DNA of 64,000 nt from Chlorokybus atmophyticus (lineage: Eukaryota; Streptophyta; Chlorokybophyceae; Chlorokybales; Chlorokybaceae). The notes beneath the pieces are model-generated. The model searched no databases. It was not told the origin of the DNA and worked only from the letters and a program-made list of their open reading frames with translations. Position numbers and translations under genes: made by a program. The stretch spans positions 201,192 to 265,191 of the forward strand of contig RHPI01002119.1 of NCBI GenBank assembly GCA_009103225.1, read 5' to 3'. This document shows, piece by piece, positions 49,601 through 60,415 of the stretch. How positions within the stretch are numbered: position 1 is the first letter of the stretch; each line of letters opens with the position of its first letter.

Positions 49601-49758
49601 GAAGGCACGCGTCTCTTCCAGCCACCGGGAGCGCATCACTCGCATCAGCCGCCCAACAACACACACAAGCAGCGAAGCCTCAGCGCAAGCCGCAGCACCA
49701 AACCACGCTGGTCACATCTCCTTTCTCCGCGCCACAACGCAGCCCCATCAAGGCGTGA
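46651..49758 (+). CDS. Serine/threonine protein kinase (catalytic-loop exon missing)
   Basis: A multi-exon kinase gene. Exon 1 from 46651 and most of exon 2 encode a long Ser/Pro-rich, presumably disordered N-terminus. The kinase domain starts FRLGTEIGNGRFSTIYK (Gly-rich loop, 47.5 kb), then ALVAVKVYKF (the ATP-binding Lys, 47.63 kb) and REARIHLQMRPCANITRMYG. Next is EFSEAGDLFDALRRKDG with a poly-Gly insert, then AVVRVVIPMLQALRFLHARG and IIH at 48.35 kb. The expected HRDxKPxN exon is absent; here lies a perfect inverted repeat ending at an N. The sequence resumes KLCDFGFAIDG (DFG motif, 48.76 kb), TRLGTTDYMAPELV (48.9 kb), MVDAWAVGVLAYEVLAGR (49.08 kb), PPFEGKTRDDTYENILRGQ (49.2 kb) and MLEHPWVTNNL (49.45 kb). 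A basic tail follows, TGA at 49758. Subfamily is not clear; the activation segment recalls Aurora or CAMK-like kinases. Confidence 0.85.
48004..48731. repeat. Perfect inverted repeat, 347-bp arms, 34-bp spacer
   Basis: The left arm 48004-48350 (end of intron, plus a kinase exon) is repeated in reverse complement at 48385-48731, with a G/T-rich spacer at 48351-48384. The right arm stops exactly at an N (48732). Arms look identical even through their CACTCG microsatellite and GGA run. Most likely an assembly or amplification artefact that replaced the real intron and the HRD exon. Confidence 0.92.
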
Positions 49759-50464
49759 GGAGACGAGGTGAAGCTGTATGTTGTGGGAGTGAGACAGAGA
49801 GAGCTTTTGGACTCGGAGGAGTGAGTTGAGATGAGATGAGATGAGATGTCATCTGAACACCTTGGCAGAACCAGAAGGTATCTCACACACGAGTTTTGAC
49901 CGTGTCAGACTTAGTTGCTACATCATAGATGATACACATGTATAAGCGTGTGCTGCAGCGCGTGTCGTCCCAGTTGTAAGAAGTAGTAGTAAGCAGCGTC
50001 CGCCTGCTTGCTCATGCCAACTCTACTGTCACACACAAGCAGTACGCATGGAGTGCATGTGTTGCCGTACGTGACTCGCTGCAATCCAATACTTGTATGT
50101 AGTGACTTTTCAGTACTTTGTGGCTTGTGCTGCAGCACATCACATATTTGCACTTGTGAAACATCAGAAAGGGCCTGCAAGCGAAGGTCTAATCTCCTGA
50201 TACAATGATCAGGCAACTTTATGGATAAACCAACTGCAACTTGCCGTTTGAAAATGCCTTCCACAACATGCAAATAGCGGCACATGCTGGTCATACAACT
50301 AAACTATACACCAATAACTTACCAATGTTATCTTAATTCAAAACTAGGATACACAATGTATATACACCCATGTGGTCAGTCTATCAGTTTGCCTACGTAG
50401 TCTGCACATCATTTCCAACCTCAATACCTTACTCAAATAAACAACAAAGCGCACGCACGGCACA
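49759..50464. other. Intergenic between convergent kinase and GNAT genes
   Basis: No gene is seen. A short GAGAT repeat lies at 49828-49847. Confidence 0.5.
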
Positions 50465-52008
50465 TTATTGTTCTTGTTGTTGTCGCAACTGCTTCAGCAT
50501 CAACAGCCGACGTGTCCTCCCGATCCACTCTGTCGACCAGACGGGATCCGACGCAATAACTTTGAACCCCGCTCGCTCATAGAGCTGCTGTGCACCTGCA
50601 CACACATCGTCAAGAAAAGCTCACATGTGGGGTTTTTGAGCCCAGCAAGGAGCAACAAACACAATTGAGAGCATGAGACTTACCATAGTTGTTTGCATAG
50701 ACGTGCAAAGCAGCGTGTGTCAGACCCCACCTGCATTGCACACAGTATGAGCTTGGAGAAGTTCGCATGCTGTAGTCCAACCCATTATGCCATGCACACA
50801 CACGCACGCGAAGCACACGCACCACCGCCTACCTCAACACGACGTCATCCATCCCTTGCAGCAACGCGTTGGCTATCCCGCATCGCCGCACACGTGCATC
50901 CACCGCCATGGATGAAATATACGCGTAGTCCATGCGCGTACCGTCGCTGTCCAGCGGTAGCCACCGGCACACCTGACAAACAACAGCAACGACGATGGAT
51001 GCTCGAGACTGGTGCCGAGCACACGCATTCAACACTTTGACAACAGGACACACATGTTGCTCATGCAGCTTGCACGAGACAAGCATTGGCGTGCAAAAGC
51101 CCACGCAACACCACGCATACACATCAGCTGGACAGTAATGAATAAGCAACCACACAAGCTTGACTACCAAGAGAGCGTCTCACAAACTCAAGCGAACAAT
51201 TGAGTACAGACTGTGAGCAAAAACCACCACAACAACAAGTCTATGTCTTATTGTCGTTGTACCTCCGGGTCTCTTAGTATGCTCACGTCCCCCACTCCGA
51301 CCGGCTCGTCGCTCTCCTCGTCCGCCGCCACAAGACACGCGTAACGCTCGGGCGGGGACTTCAACTTGGCTCGCAGAACGGCGAGAACCTCAGCCCGGAA
51401 CAGCTTCGACAACGCGGTGTCAAACAACTCGAAACCGCTTTTCTCATAGAATGCTTCGGCCTGTGCATGCAGATGACACCTGTTTGTTTCAGAAACACGC
51501 TCTCTCCGTGTACAAAGCAAGAACAAAACGAGCATGTGCAAAGTGAGTGCGAATGGGGAGTGAGTGCTGATGAGCTGTAACACATGTGCTTGCGTGTACA
51601 GTAAGTCTCTGTGCATGCAACACAAAAGCATGCACAGGAGCATGCATGCAGTGAGTGCAGATGAGAAGTGAGAATTTGGAAATGAGCTTTTACCTGTATG
51701 TCTGCGACAGCTGGGATTTCATCTATGCGTAGTTGGCGCACGCGCACGGCGTAGGGTATGGTCAGGCGGCCGCTGCTGATGCCGGGGGAGAAGGTGGACG
51801 ATGATGACGATGAGGAGGAGGAGGAGGGGGAGGAAGAGGGGGAGGAGGCGCAGCAGGAGGTGGAAGGTGAGAAGGGAGTAGTAGCACTGGACGATAGTTG
51901 CGGCAGACTTCTATGCTTGGATCTAGAATAATTGTGCAAAGCTCTTCTTGTGGGCAGCACAAGCGGTAGTTGCGCACCAAACCCTAAGCTTGCAGCTGCT
52001 GACTGCAT
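50465..52008 (-). CDS. GNAT-family N-acetyltransferase, probably organelle-targeted
   Basis: Five coding exons. The chosen start at 52008 gives MQSAAASLGFGAQLPLVLPT and a Ser/Arg/Ala-rich leader that looks like a transit peptide; an in-frame ATG at 52233 is possible but would leave only 23 bp to the neighbouring gene's start. Then RQLRIDEIPAVADIQ (51.72 kb), AEAFYEKSGFELFDTALSKL and PPERYACLVAADEE (51.46-51.3 kb), MDYAYISSMAVDARVRRCGI (50.9 kb, the acetyl-CoA-binding segment with RRCGIA), WGLTHAALHVYANNYG (50.72 kb) and AQQLYERAGFKVI (50.58 kb). TAA at 50465. The family transfers an acetyl group from acetyl-CoA to amines; the substrate is unknown. Divergent from the ribosome recycling factor gene with about 250 bp between starts. 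Confidence 0.85.
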
Positions 52009-52256
52009 GGTCCTGCTGGTGGGAGGGTGGGCCACCGCCAGCGCCATGACCGCCGCCGCCGTCGCCGCCGCTGTAACAACCCTCTGCCCGGACGGCACAG
52101 CGAGCGACAGCCCTGCTACGGCTCCTGCTACGGCTCCACCTTGTCCTACAGCTCCCCCTCCCCTCCTCGCCCACGTCTCCGCCGCCGCCGCCGCCGCCAC
52201 CGCTGCCATGCCAATAATGACGGACGGCGCCATTATCCTGCTCCTCCTCGTCCAGC

Positions 52257-53767
52257 ATGGCGGCGGCGGTGACGGCGTCGGTGTCGTTAGCTTGGGCGGT
52301 CAGCTCCAACTCCGCCGTGAGGCTGCCGTCCCCAGCAAGCCCTTCTACCTCCTGCTCCTCCTCTTCCTCCTTCTCCTCCTCCGACCCAGCCGTGCTGGCC
52401 TGCTCCGCCGGGCGCAGGCCAGCCCTGGCCGCCCTGCGAGCTACGAGCATAAGGCGGCGGCAGAGGCGAGCTGCTGCTGCTGCTGCTGCTGCTGGCCGTG
52501 TGGTCGTCGCCCTGACGGAGGTGGAGGAGGAGGTGGAGCTCGTCAAGGAGGATGCCAAGGTGCGATCTCTTGTTCTCTTTTTTTTGAGTTTTCTTTGTTT
52601 TTTTTTTGGTTGTCCCTAGCTCAGCTCATGCATGGGCGTTGTTGTAATTGTTCTGTGCTGTTCAGTTTATGGTTGTGGCGCAATGTTAACTACCAACTTT
52701 TGTGTGTGCATGCGTACACGTGTGTGTGTGCGCGTGGGCACTTGTGTGTATGTGTGCATGTGAGGAGCTTGTGTATGTGACTGCAAGCAAAAATGTGCAG
52801 GAGAGGATGGAGAAGACGTTGGACTCGGTGAAGTCCAATTTTGCAACGATTCGGACGGGCCGCGCGAGTAATGCCCTGCTCGACCGCATTGAAGTTGTGT
52901 ATTACGGCGCACCCACCAACATCCGCGCCCTTGCACAGGCAACTTGTTATACTGCCTGCCTGTTTGTTTGAATGTGCACTCGGGTGTGCATGTACGTGAT
53001 CGCGTGCACGTGTGCACATGCGCGTGCGTGCGTGTGCATGTGCAATCTGACGCGTACTGTGTAGGTTTCGACCCCGGATTCAACAACGATTATGGTACAG
53101 CCGTACGACAAGGGGACGCTTCGCGACATCGAGCGTGCGTTGCTCGAGTCGGACTTGGGCCTGACCCCGAGCAACGACGGCAACGTCATCCGCCTCATCA
53201 TCCCGCCCCTCACGCAGGAGCGACGCAAGGAGCTCACCAAGCTCGTCGCCAAGCTTGCTGAAGAGGGTAAAGTGTCCCTGCGCAACGTACGCAGGGACGC
53301 ACTCAAGTCACTCACCGCTCTGGAGAAGGTGAGTGAGTGAGTAGGCAAGATTGCACATCGAGATGGCATTGGAGCGCTCAGCATGCGTGTGATGTGCATC
53401 ATGCCAACCCTTACCTCAAACAACAACAACAACAGGATGGCAACTTGTCCAAAGACAACCTGCGAGACCTGTCGGATGAGATACAGGTACGAAGGCCTTG
53501 TTTGGAGTCCATCTTAACATTTCTTGCGGGCAGTCAACGGTGACACACGGCAATTGGACGGACATTCATTGATATTGTCGTGCTTGGCAGAAATTGACGG
53601 ATGACTTTGTTGCAAAAGTTGATGAGCTGCAGAAGGTTAAAGACAAGGTATGGGTTGCTGCACATCGGCATCATGGCAACTGCTCACACGCCTGCACGCG
53701 CTTTGTGTTGTTCTGGATGAAGATAGCTAGACAGTTCCAATTGCTGCAGGATATCATGTCAGTTTGA
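52257..53767 (+). CDS. RRF: Ribosome recycling factor, organellar
   Basis: Six exons (52257-52559, 52801-52938, 53065-53328, 53436-53486, 53591-53647, 53750-53767) join in phase 0 to 276 residues. The first 90 or so residues are Ala/Ser/Arg-rich, as in a plastid or mitochondrial transit peptide. The mature part has the whole RRF fold: [108 protein letters not shown], and a C-terminal helix ending VKDKDIMSV. With EF-G it splits post-termination 70S ribosomes. Intron 2 is GC-AG (GCACAG then gcaact); the frame and the conserved sequence across it fix this splice site. A plastid location is likely but not proven. Confidence 0.95.
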
Positions 53768-54309
53768 AGCCACAGATTGAGTTGCTTGGGCGCTGTTGCG
53801 GCGTCTTCACTTCACCGAGGAGCGGTTGCACAAAACAAAGCGAGAGTTCAGCTTGGATAATGTCAGCAGTGCTTTGCTTGACTTAGATACATACCTAGTG
53901 AAAGTGCGACAAGTGCAATGGGCAGAGGCGCAATCCTATGTGTCGGTAACTTGGAAGAAAAGCTAGCACATAAGGGCGGTTGACGCTGTCTGCATTGCAG
54001 TGATGTTTTTGAGCAGGTAATGGCTACTGTGTGGTTGTCGATCTTTCAAACAGCACTTAAACATCAGTGCGCTGTGTTACTTGGCTGGGAATTGCCCTGT
54101 GCCACAGTGCGCAAGACCTTGCGGTTTATGGCATGATTCATGGATGCTTTCCAATTGTTATAAGCATGCTATTTGCCAAAGCAGACACAGTGCATGGAAC
54201 GAGCAGGACAAGCAACCTGCATGTGCCTATGGCATGACTCTGCGCGTGCAACAAGCTTCACAATTTCGCAGAAGATCACATGGCAAGCAATAACCACGAT
54301 GTTGCCAGA
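53768..54309. other. Intergenic, no gene seen
   Basis: The 3' flank of the recycling factor gene running into a LINE fragment. No open frame is supported. Confidence 0.4.
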
Positions 54310-54817
54310 CATCAACAGCTCATCCATGCTCCTACGTGAGCAAACTGGCTTCATGCCGATACGCCCCGGCGAGACACGTGGACGGCGCGTGGACTTGGTG
54401 GTTCCAAGCCATCGCTGGCTTTTGGACGTCACGGTCACCGCGTGTGGGGTGACGGCAGGTGCGGGAGCGCGTGATGCGGAGAATGCCAAGCGGCGCAAGT
54501 ACCAGGACCACCCGCCGGCGGACAAGTTTCATCCCCTAGCCATCGAGACCAATGGCACGGTGGGGGCGGCTTTCGCCGAAGTGCTGAAGACATGTGCCAG
54601 GCAGGGGGTGTACACCAGGGGGCTGCCGCTGCAGCGCCTTAGCGGCTATGTGGCGTTGTTTCGGCAGCGCGTGGCGGTGGCGCTGCAACAAGCGCAGACC
54701 CTGGCGCTGCTAGAGCGTGGGGCGGCGGCGGTGGCGGCGGTACCAGGCTGGGCGGCGCTACGTACGGGTGCATTGACGTCCGAGGCGGATGTCGTCTTGG
54801 CGGCGTCCGGAGGCTAG
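54310..54817 (+). mobile_element. 5'-truncated LINE fragment (RLE tail)
   Basis: Encodes only the last 165 or so residues of a LINE ORF: LREQTGFMPIRPGETRGRRV, LLDVTVTACG, KRRKYQDHPPADKFHPLA, RLSGYVALFRQRVAVALQQA, and the end LTSEADVVLAASGG, TAG at 54817. It aligns in order with the tail of the element at 9.1-12.3 kb (FMPILPGETRGRRVDL, LFDVTIT, RKYNDHPAAATFHPL, RLSGYLALYRQRVSCALQRA) but differs at many positions and has a shorter loop after RRVDL. It is therefore a different copy or subfamily, truncated at the 5' end as typical for target-primed insertion. Confidence 0.88.
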
Positions 54818-54964
54818 TGCTAGAGTCATACTGCTTGCTTGTGCAATAGCCGGTAGCCGTTGGTTGTTTGTGGAGTTGTGCTAGGTATGGTCAGCTGATA
54901 CGGAACTGGTTGCATATGTATCCGAATACTGCTGGTGTCTCAAGTAGATCGCAAGGAGTCGCTG

Positions 54965-55219
54965 TCAATGCACTTCAAAGGCACGTGCAACGTCATCATG
55001 CAAAACATGCACAGAATGATCTTGCAAGTACTTGAGGCAGTTTGCTGAGATGAAGCCATTGGTGTGGCATGCTGCAAGTGATGTTTCACATGCTATAGCA
55101 ACATGCACTTGCTTTGGGTCATACCACTTGATGGCACAGACGTGAACAGTAAGTGCACCCGAGTACAAGCACTTGGAGACACTCTTGGCATTGTCAGACC
55201 TTTCTGACATCACATACAT
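54965..55219 (-). CDS. Unidentified 84-codon ORF
   Basis: Reads ALTVHVCAIKWYDPKQVHVA then CLKYLQDHSVHVLHDDVARA, ending FEVH and a stop. Composition is protein-like, but I recognise no family and see no clear splice partners. It lies between the LINE fragment and the augmin-like gene and may be part of a repeat. Confidence 0.25.
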   Translation of the reverse strand: MYVMSERSDNAKSVSKCLYSGALTVHVCAIKWYDPKQVHVAIACETSLAACHTNGFISANCLKYLQDHSVHVLHDDVARAFEVH

Positions 55220-55326
55220 TGCTGGCGCCTATAGTATAGGCCTACATAATATACAACGCTATGCTCAAAAATAGCGCAGACCGCTACGCATTTCAACCAA
55301 CGTATCGCAACTCGAATAGAGCATAC

Positions 55327-56518
55327 CTAGCTGAGGTGCTGGTCCCTGCGCAGCTCTTCCAGCAATGCCTTGCGTGCATGCAGCTCCTCCGACAAGCTTG
55401 CGTACTCGTGTGCAAGAGCGTCGAAGTCCTCATGGATCCCATCATACGCTGCGACAGCAGCGCGCGCCTTGTCCAGCGCATGTTGAGCAGTGACCTGCAT
55501 TGTGTTTGTGGCATTTTACATAGAAGTGATAACTATGATAATCTAACTTGTCCATACCAGTGAATGCCGGAGTATCTTGCGAGCCTTTCGCAGGGCAGAC
55601 AGTGTATCCGCATCAGCGTACGTGTCCTGAAGCACCTGCGCCTCCATGGCTTCCATCTTGCTCAGCAGCGTCCTGATATAGCACACCAACCACTCCACCC
55701 GCGCCTCCGCATACTCGCCAGCAACACCAGCCTATTGTACCACAATTGCAAACCATCAGCTCTCCTCATTATTAACCCAACCGGTTGCAGCTGTGTTAGC
55801 TTCAATTAGATAAACAATATCGGATAACAGCTGCCAGTATACGCACAGCAGAGTGTGCAGTGTATTCAAACACGCCTTGCTAAAGAACATATATGACATA
55901 TATTCGTGACTGCTCAGCATCTGGTTACCAAGTGATTGAGCGTCTGACCTTGGCTTTGACAGCGGACACGAGGGCGGCCTCCAAGCGCTCCCAGGCCGCT
56001 TTGCGCTCGGCCCAGTGGCGAGCTGATAAGTCCCAGTCGAAAGCCCCCTGATTGAGCCAGCTGAGCCGCTCCTCCGCCGCCACGACGGACCGCACCGCCG
56101 CCGCCAGCTCTGTGGGGGTCTCTGCGCCCCAGAAGTTGGCCAGCTGCTGCGCCTGCTGCACGACGCCCTCCTCCACCCTCTTCACCAGCTCCGAGTCGGC
56201 ATTGGAGGGGGAATGGACGTTTGTGTGCACCCCGACGTCGCTGTCCAGCACGGAAGCGGCGGCGGTGACGGCGGCAGGGGGAACCCTCAGCCCAGCGTGC
56301 TGCACAAGCAGCCCCTGCAGCAGCGCTCTGCGCCGGTCGGCACTCAGCCTGCTCCGAGCCGCCTCCAACGCCTCGGCCACACCAGGCAACGGCAAACCTC
56401 TCCCTCTCGCCCTCGCTAACACCTTCTCCACCTCCTCCACCGCCGCCGCCGCCTGCATGGGACAATCCTTCCCGCCAAATTTGTTCAAACGCTTTGAAAC
56501 CCTACGCTGCTGAAACAT
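55327..56518 (-). CDS. Probable augmin subunit 4 (HAUS4/AUG4-like)
   Basis: Three coding exons. The start MFQQRRVSKRLNKFGGKD at 56518 is chosen because an earlier in-frame ATG at 56563 comes closer to the divergent RCC1-like gene. Exon 1 (to about 55948) is helical, with VEEVEKVLARARGRGLPLPG and TELAAAVRSVVAAEERLSWL. Exon 2 (55.73-55.56 kb) has VEWLVCYIRTLLSKMEAMEA and VLQDTYADADTLSALRKARK. Exon 3 (55.5-55.33 kb) has ALDKARAAVAAYDGIHEDFD and ALAHEYASLSEELHARKALL, TAG at 55327. The C-terminal order (ETY-like segment, KIRKYL-like helix, YxGIHxDFDxLAxEY, then a final coiled coil) fits plant AUG4, a part of the augmin complex that nucleates microtubules from existing spindle microtubules. The rest is coiled coil with little specificity, so the name is probable, not certain. 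Confidence 0.6.
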
Positions 56519-56681
56519 GAGCGATTTGATCTGGTTTATAATAATTCTAAGCTGTGATCCCAATCATTGGATCCTGCCATCCAGATTAGGACAAATCAAT
56601 GCATAGCACTGAGACGTATGCTTGTCGCTGGTGTTGTGCTTGCGCAGGGTGTCCTCCTGGTGGTCCGCCTTCAAGGCGGCC

Positions 56682-58939
56682 ATGGGCGCCGCCACAGAGC
56701 TGCATGTCTGGGGTGACGAGGTGGTGGATCCTGCTGCTGCGGAGGCGGACCCTTACGTGCAGCCGAGCTCCGTCGCTTGCGGGTGAGCCTCGTGGTGCTG
56801 CCAAATCAGGCTAATTGAAGCTGTAAGGCGTGATGGGCTGATGTGATGTGTCACCTGCAGGTGGTCGCACGTGGCTGTGGTGGTGCGCGGGCGAGTTCTG
56901 TGCTGGGGTGCCAATGACTGGGGCCAGCTCGGCGATGGCAGCGAAAATGCGGCAACCCGCAGCGAGCCTGCTCGACCGAAGCACTTCGGCAAAGCTGTGC
57001 AGGTGCCATGCTTTGGTCCCTTGGTCCCTAATGATGCAAATTGTGCAGGACTTGATGCTTCCGCATGGCCCCACTGGCTACCATGTGGGAACAGCCAGTT
57101 TTCCCCAAAGATGTGCATGTGGGAACATGCACTGAACGGTGCATGCAACATGCTGCCACCGCTTTGGTAACCAAAGTGACTTATATGCCAGGTTGCGGCC
57201 GGATCACACTTCACTGCTGCCATTACTGATGCTGGCGAGCTGTGGGCATGGGGTCGCTACCAGGGTGCAAATGCGCCCAGGCGTGTTCCAAGGGCGTTCC
57301 ACGGGACGTCACCTGTGCTGCAGGTTTGACGATGTTTGTGTGATCAGGCCCAAACAAACTCAGCGTACGTGTGCGATGGACCAAACTTTTTTATTGCATG
57401 ATAGGTTGCTTGCGGTGCGCACCATGCTGCTGCAGTGTCTGCTGATGGTCAGTTACAGACATGGGGTTACAACACACGTGGTCAGCTAGGGCGTGGCACT
57501 CGGTATGTGCAAGTCCTTTACCCCTTCTCACTGCTAGCAAGGTGCTGAAGGGCCTGGGCCACTGACCCTTTCAGCTTGTTTGTAGCTCTGATGGGCAGCA
57601 GGTTCCCAGAAGAGTGGAGCACTTCGTTCGCGATCCCTACTATGACGATATGGAACGACCACTGATAACCGTTGTGGCTTGCGGTCAATACCACACGGCA
57701 TGCGTGTCTGCAGGTATGCACACTTAGTGTTATGGCTGACATATGCCACTTGCTGCCCATCAAGCATGCCCAAGAACAGCATGATGATGACAGTTGGAGA
57801 AGTGTTCACCTGGGGTGAAGGTTCCCAAGGCCAGCTCGGCCACCTGACTCTGTCAAGTTCTGACTGGCCGCGCCGCATATCAACACTTGTCGGAACTCCA
57901 TTGAAGACAGTTTCTTGCGGTCAGGTACAGTATGCTGCTCAGCAAGTTGAATAAATGAAAAGCATGCCGGGTCCAAGCAGCAACATCTTGTCCATGGGAC
58001 AGGCGCACACTGCGGGAGTGACGGTCGAGGGGGCGCTCTACATGTGGGGCAGCAATGCCACCGGCGAGCTTGGCGTGGGGCCGCCTGCAGGCGAAGCTCT
58101 GTTACGTGGCATCGGCATGAGCACATCAGCTGGTGCACTTGTCCCCCTCCAATGCGCTCCCCTTATGCTGGTCCCTCGCAATGTGACCTCTGTCGCCTGC
58201 GGTCAGGTGAGCACAGATGCTCATGCAACGCTGTCGTCACAAGCAGGTGTGAGCTGATTACTAATGTGTATCATGCAACAGTGCCACACGGTGGCGTCCC
58301 TGTCCGATGGCTCTCTGCTTGGCTGGGGTTACAATGCGTACGGGCAGATTGCCGGGGGCCACGCTGATGCGAATGTCATCTGGCACCCGCAACGCCTTAT
58401 GTGGCCGGTCGCAGGCAGCGTGGATTGCTTGTCGGCTGGCGGGGCACGTACAGCGCTGCTCGCCAGAATTGCAGACCTCAAAACCCTGTGTCAGCGGGTT
58501 CTTGCTTTGAAGTAAGCCACAGAGACCGCTGTGTGTTTTTTCCATTTGAACACCTCTGACTGTGCTGTTATGTACTTGCAGCTTAACAAGCGAGAACGCG
58601 CACAAGGTTGCTCAGGTTGCAACTAGCTGCGATGCAGACGCACTCTACCACTGCGCCAGGTATTGTGACAATAATTGATGTTATTGATGTCAATGTGTAC
58701 TAGGTGCATGCTGCGGTTGCTTGTTGACACGTCTGTGCCAGTGGTGTGTAAGTAACTTACTCTGCTTTCTCGTTTGCAGAGCCTTGATTGAGGGCAAGTG
58801 GCGCCCAAGCATTGAACACGCGCTGGGTAGCAGTCAGACACAGAAACAGCCACAGCGCTGGGACAGTGCGGGCGTTACAGGTTTGGCTGATCATTCAGCT
58901 GTCACGTCCATGCGGCCGCACTGCCCACGTCGTCCATGA
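56682..58939 (+). CDS. RCC1-repeat (regulator of chromosome condensation-like) protein
   Basis: About ten exons. The ATG at 56682 sits in a good context (GCGGCCATGG) and opens ELHVWGDEVVDP. Each following exon carries one or two RCC1 blade motifs: SHVAVVVRGRVLCWGANDWG and QLGDG (56.9 kb), HFTAAITDAGELWAWG (57.2 kb), GAHHAAAVSADGQLQTWGYN and GQLGRG (57.45 kb), GQYHTACVSA (57.7 kb), GEVFTWGEGSQGQLGHL (57.82 kb), AHTAGVTVEGALYMWGSNAT (58.04 kb), HTVASLSDGSLLGWGYNAYG (58.3 kb). The pattern predicts a seven-bladed propeller. A C-terminal extension of about 100 residues (QRVLALN..., ALIEGKWRPSIEHALG) ends PHCPRRP, TGA at 58939. RCC1 proper is the Ran exchange factor, but many RCC1-repeat proteins have other roles; the Ran-binding residues cannot be judged here. 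Confidence 0.9.
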
Positions 58940-59967
58940 TTGTCTTTGATCAAGCTGTAGAGTCCGCAATGATGTTTATTGGTGCTGCATTGGCGTGTAC
59001 AGGAGCCAATAGCAGGTTGTTGGATAGATGTCGACATTCTTGCTGAGGGTTAGCTTACAAAGTAGTACTGGCTGCCCGATAGGCTATCAACCATAGCCTC
59101 TTGTAGATGGTATATTACATACAGCCGCTTGCACACTGTGCTGCTGTAGTGCAATTGCCGTTCTGTAAAGCCTTGTGCATGCGTTATGTCAAGCGCAATT
59201 GAGTAGTGCAGCCAGACTAGGTTGCAAACAAACGAAGGTGCCCATCTGCGTTATGCCCGCGACAGAGTATACGGTGCCAGAGTGCATGCAGACGGACAGC
59301 ATGTGATGCAGGTTGTATGTACAGGATATGCGTGTGGTAGTTGTGCTTAGCGCACAAGCGTAGGCGAGTGTCAGTGTGGACGCTCATGGCATAGTAAACG
59401 ACACAGCAGCGAACTGTGCTGCTGCTGTATTGACATGAACGCATATATGTATGCGCAATGGCATGTCGCATTGTATGTACAACATAGAAAGCCATGACAT
59501 AGCATGCGTACAGACTCACAACACCTTCCCTCCACACAAAGAGGGGGCACGCTCTAAATCTCCGCAAGCAGGAGTGCAACTCAGCATAAGCTTGGTGCTT
59601 GTGTACTGCTGTCCACAGCAACACTTCCAAGTATACAATCATAATTGGTCATGGCAAGGGCCCCATGTAGCAAAGACTCGGTTGCCAGTCATGCGTGCAC
59701 CAAGTATTGGCAGTGTGCACGCTTTGCAGATGTGGCTCATCAATGTACCATACATTGCAGAGTCCAAATGTGTATGTAATTACTGTCTAAAGCGTCCAAA
59801 GCGATGTCGATCACCCAAGCATGTAGCAATGGCTATGCTCATGGAATCCTCTACTCTATGCACATATGTATATAAGGGGTATAGTACTATGTGCATCGGT
59901 GTACATGATTGGATTGCACAACAAGTCGGCAATGATGATTGCATGAGGTGGAGCAATGCTTGAAGTT
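58940..59967. other. Intergenic, no gene seen
   Basis: Overlapping Cys/His-rich open frames on both strands (59217-59963), without domain or splice support. Confidence 0.4.
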
Positions 59968-60415
59968 TTAAGCGGTTGGAAGACGTGCGCACTCAGCGAG
60001 TTTGCGCAAAAACCTGGCTATATTGCGTGCAACGTGTTGCAGTTTTAGCTTCATTGCTCGGACATCGTGTTGAACGTCCCTCTGCTCGCGATAAGTGTTG
60101 CCCACCACGCGCTTGACCTGCCACAACTCATACCAGATATTCCCTTCCTCACCCTTGACTTGCCGTAGCTTGCTATGGATGTTTTTAACAAGTGTCACCA
60201 AATCGTCGACTTCAGGCCTCAGTATTGCGACATTTGCCAAGTTTGTAAGCAAATCTAGAGCAACTCTTTCCCCTCCCAGGAGCTCTTTATCCCACCAAGC
60301 ATCGCTGCATATCTGGCAGCGTTGCATGCAGCTATTGTGAAACGATGTACTGATCCAAAGTAGCATCTAGAGTAGCCGTAGCAACAACATCCATCTTACC
60401 TACAAAAAAGGCCAT
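59968..60415 (-). CDS. Hypothetical helical protein
   Basis: An open frame of 120 or more codons with a long amphipathic helix: LGGERVALDLLTNLANVAIL, VDDLVTLVKNIHSKLRQVKG, RDVQHDVRAMKLKLQHVARN, end RKLAECARLPTA. Two starts are possible: an ATG at 60366 reading straight in, or an ATG at 60415 (MAFFVGKMDVVATATLD) joined by a very short GT-AG intron of about 37 bp to DAWWDKELLGG. A TTAAATAG element near 60466-60473 could be its TATA box. No family is recognised; coiled-coil content is the only structural clue. Confidence 0.45.

Noticed and set aside
55925-56465. Alternative Gly-rich minus-strand frame and plus-strand Ser-rich frame over the augmin-like exon
   Set aside because: Only one frame continues by splicing into the coiled-coil exons with the AUG4-like tail.
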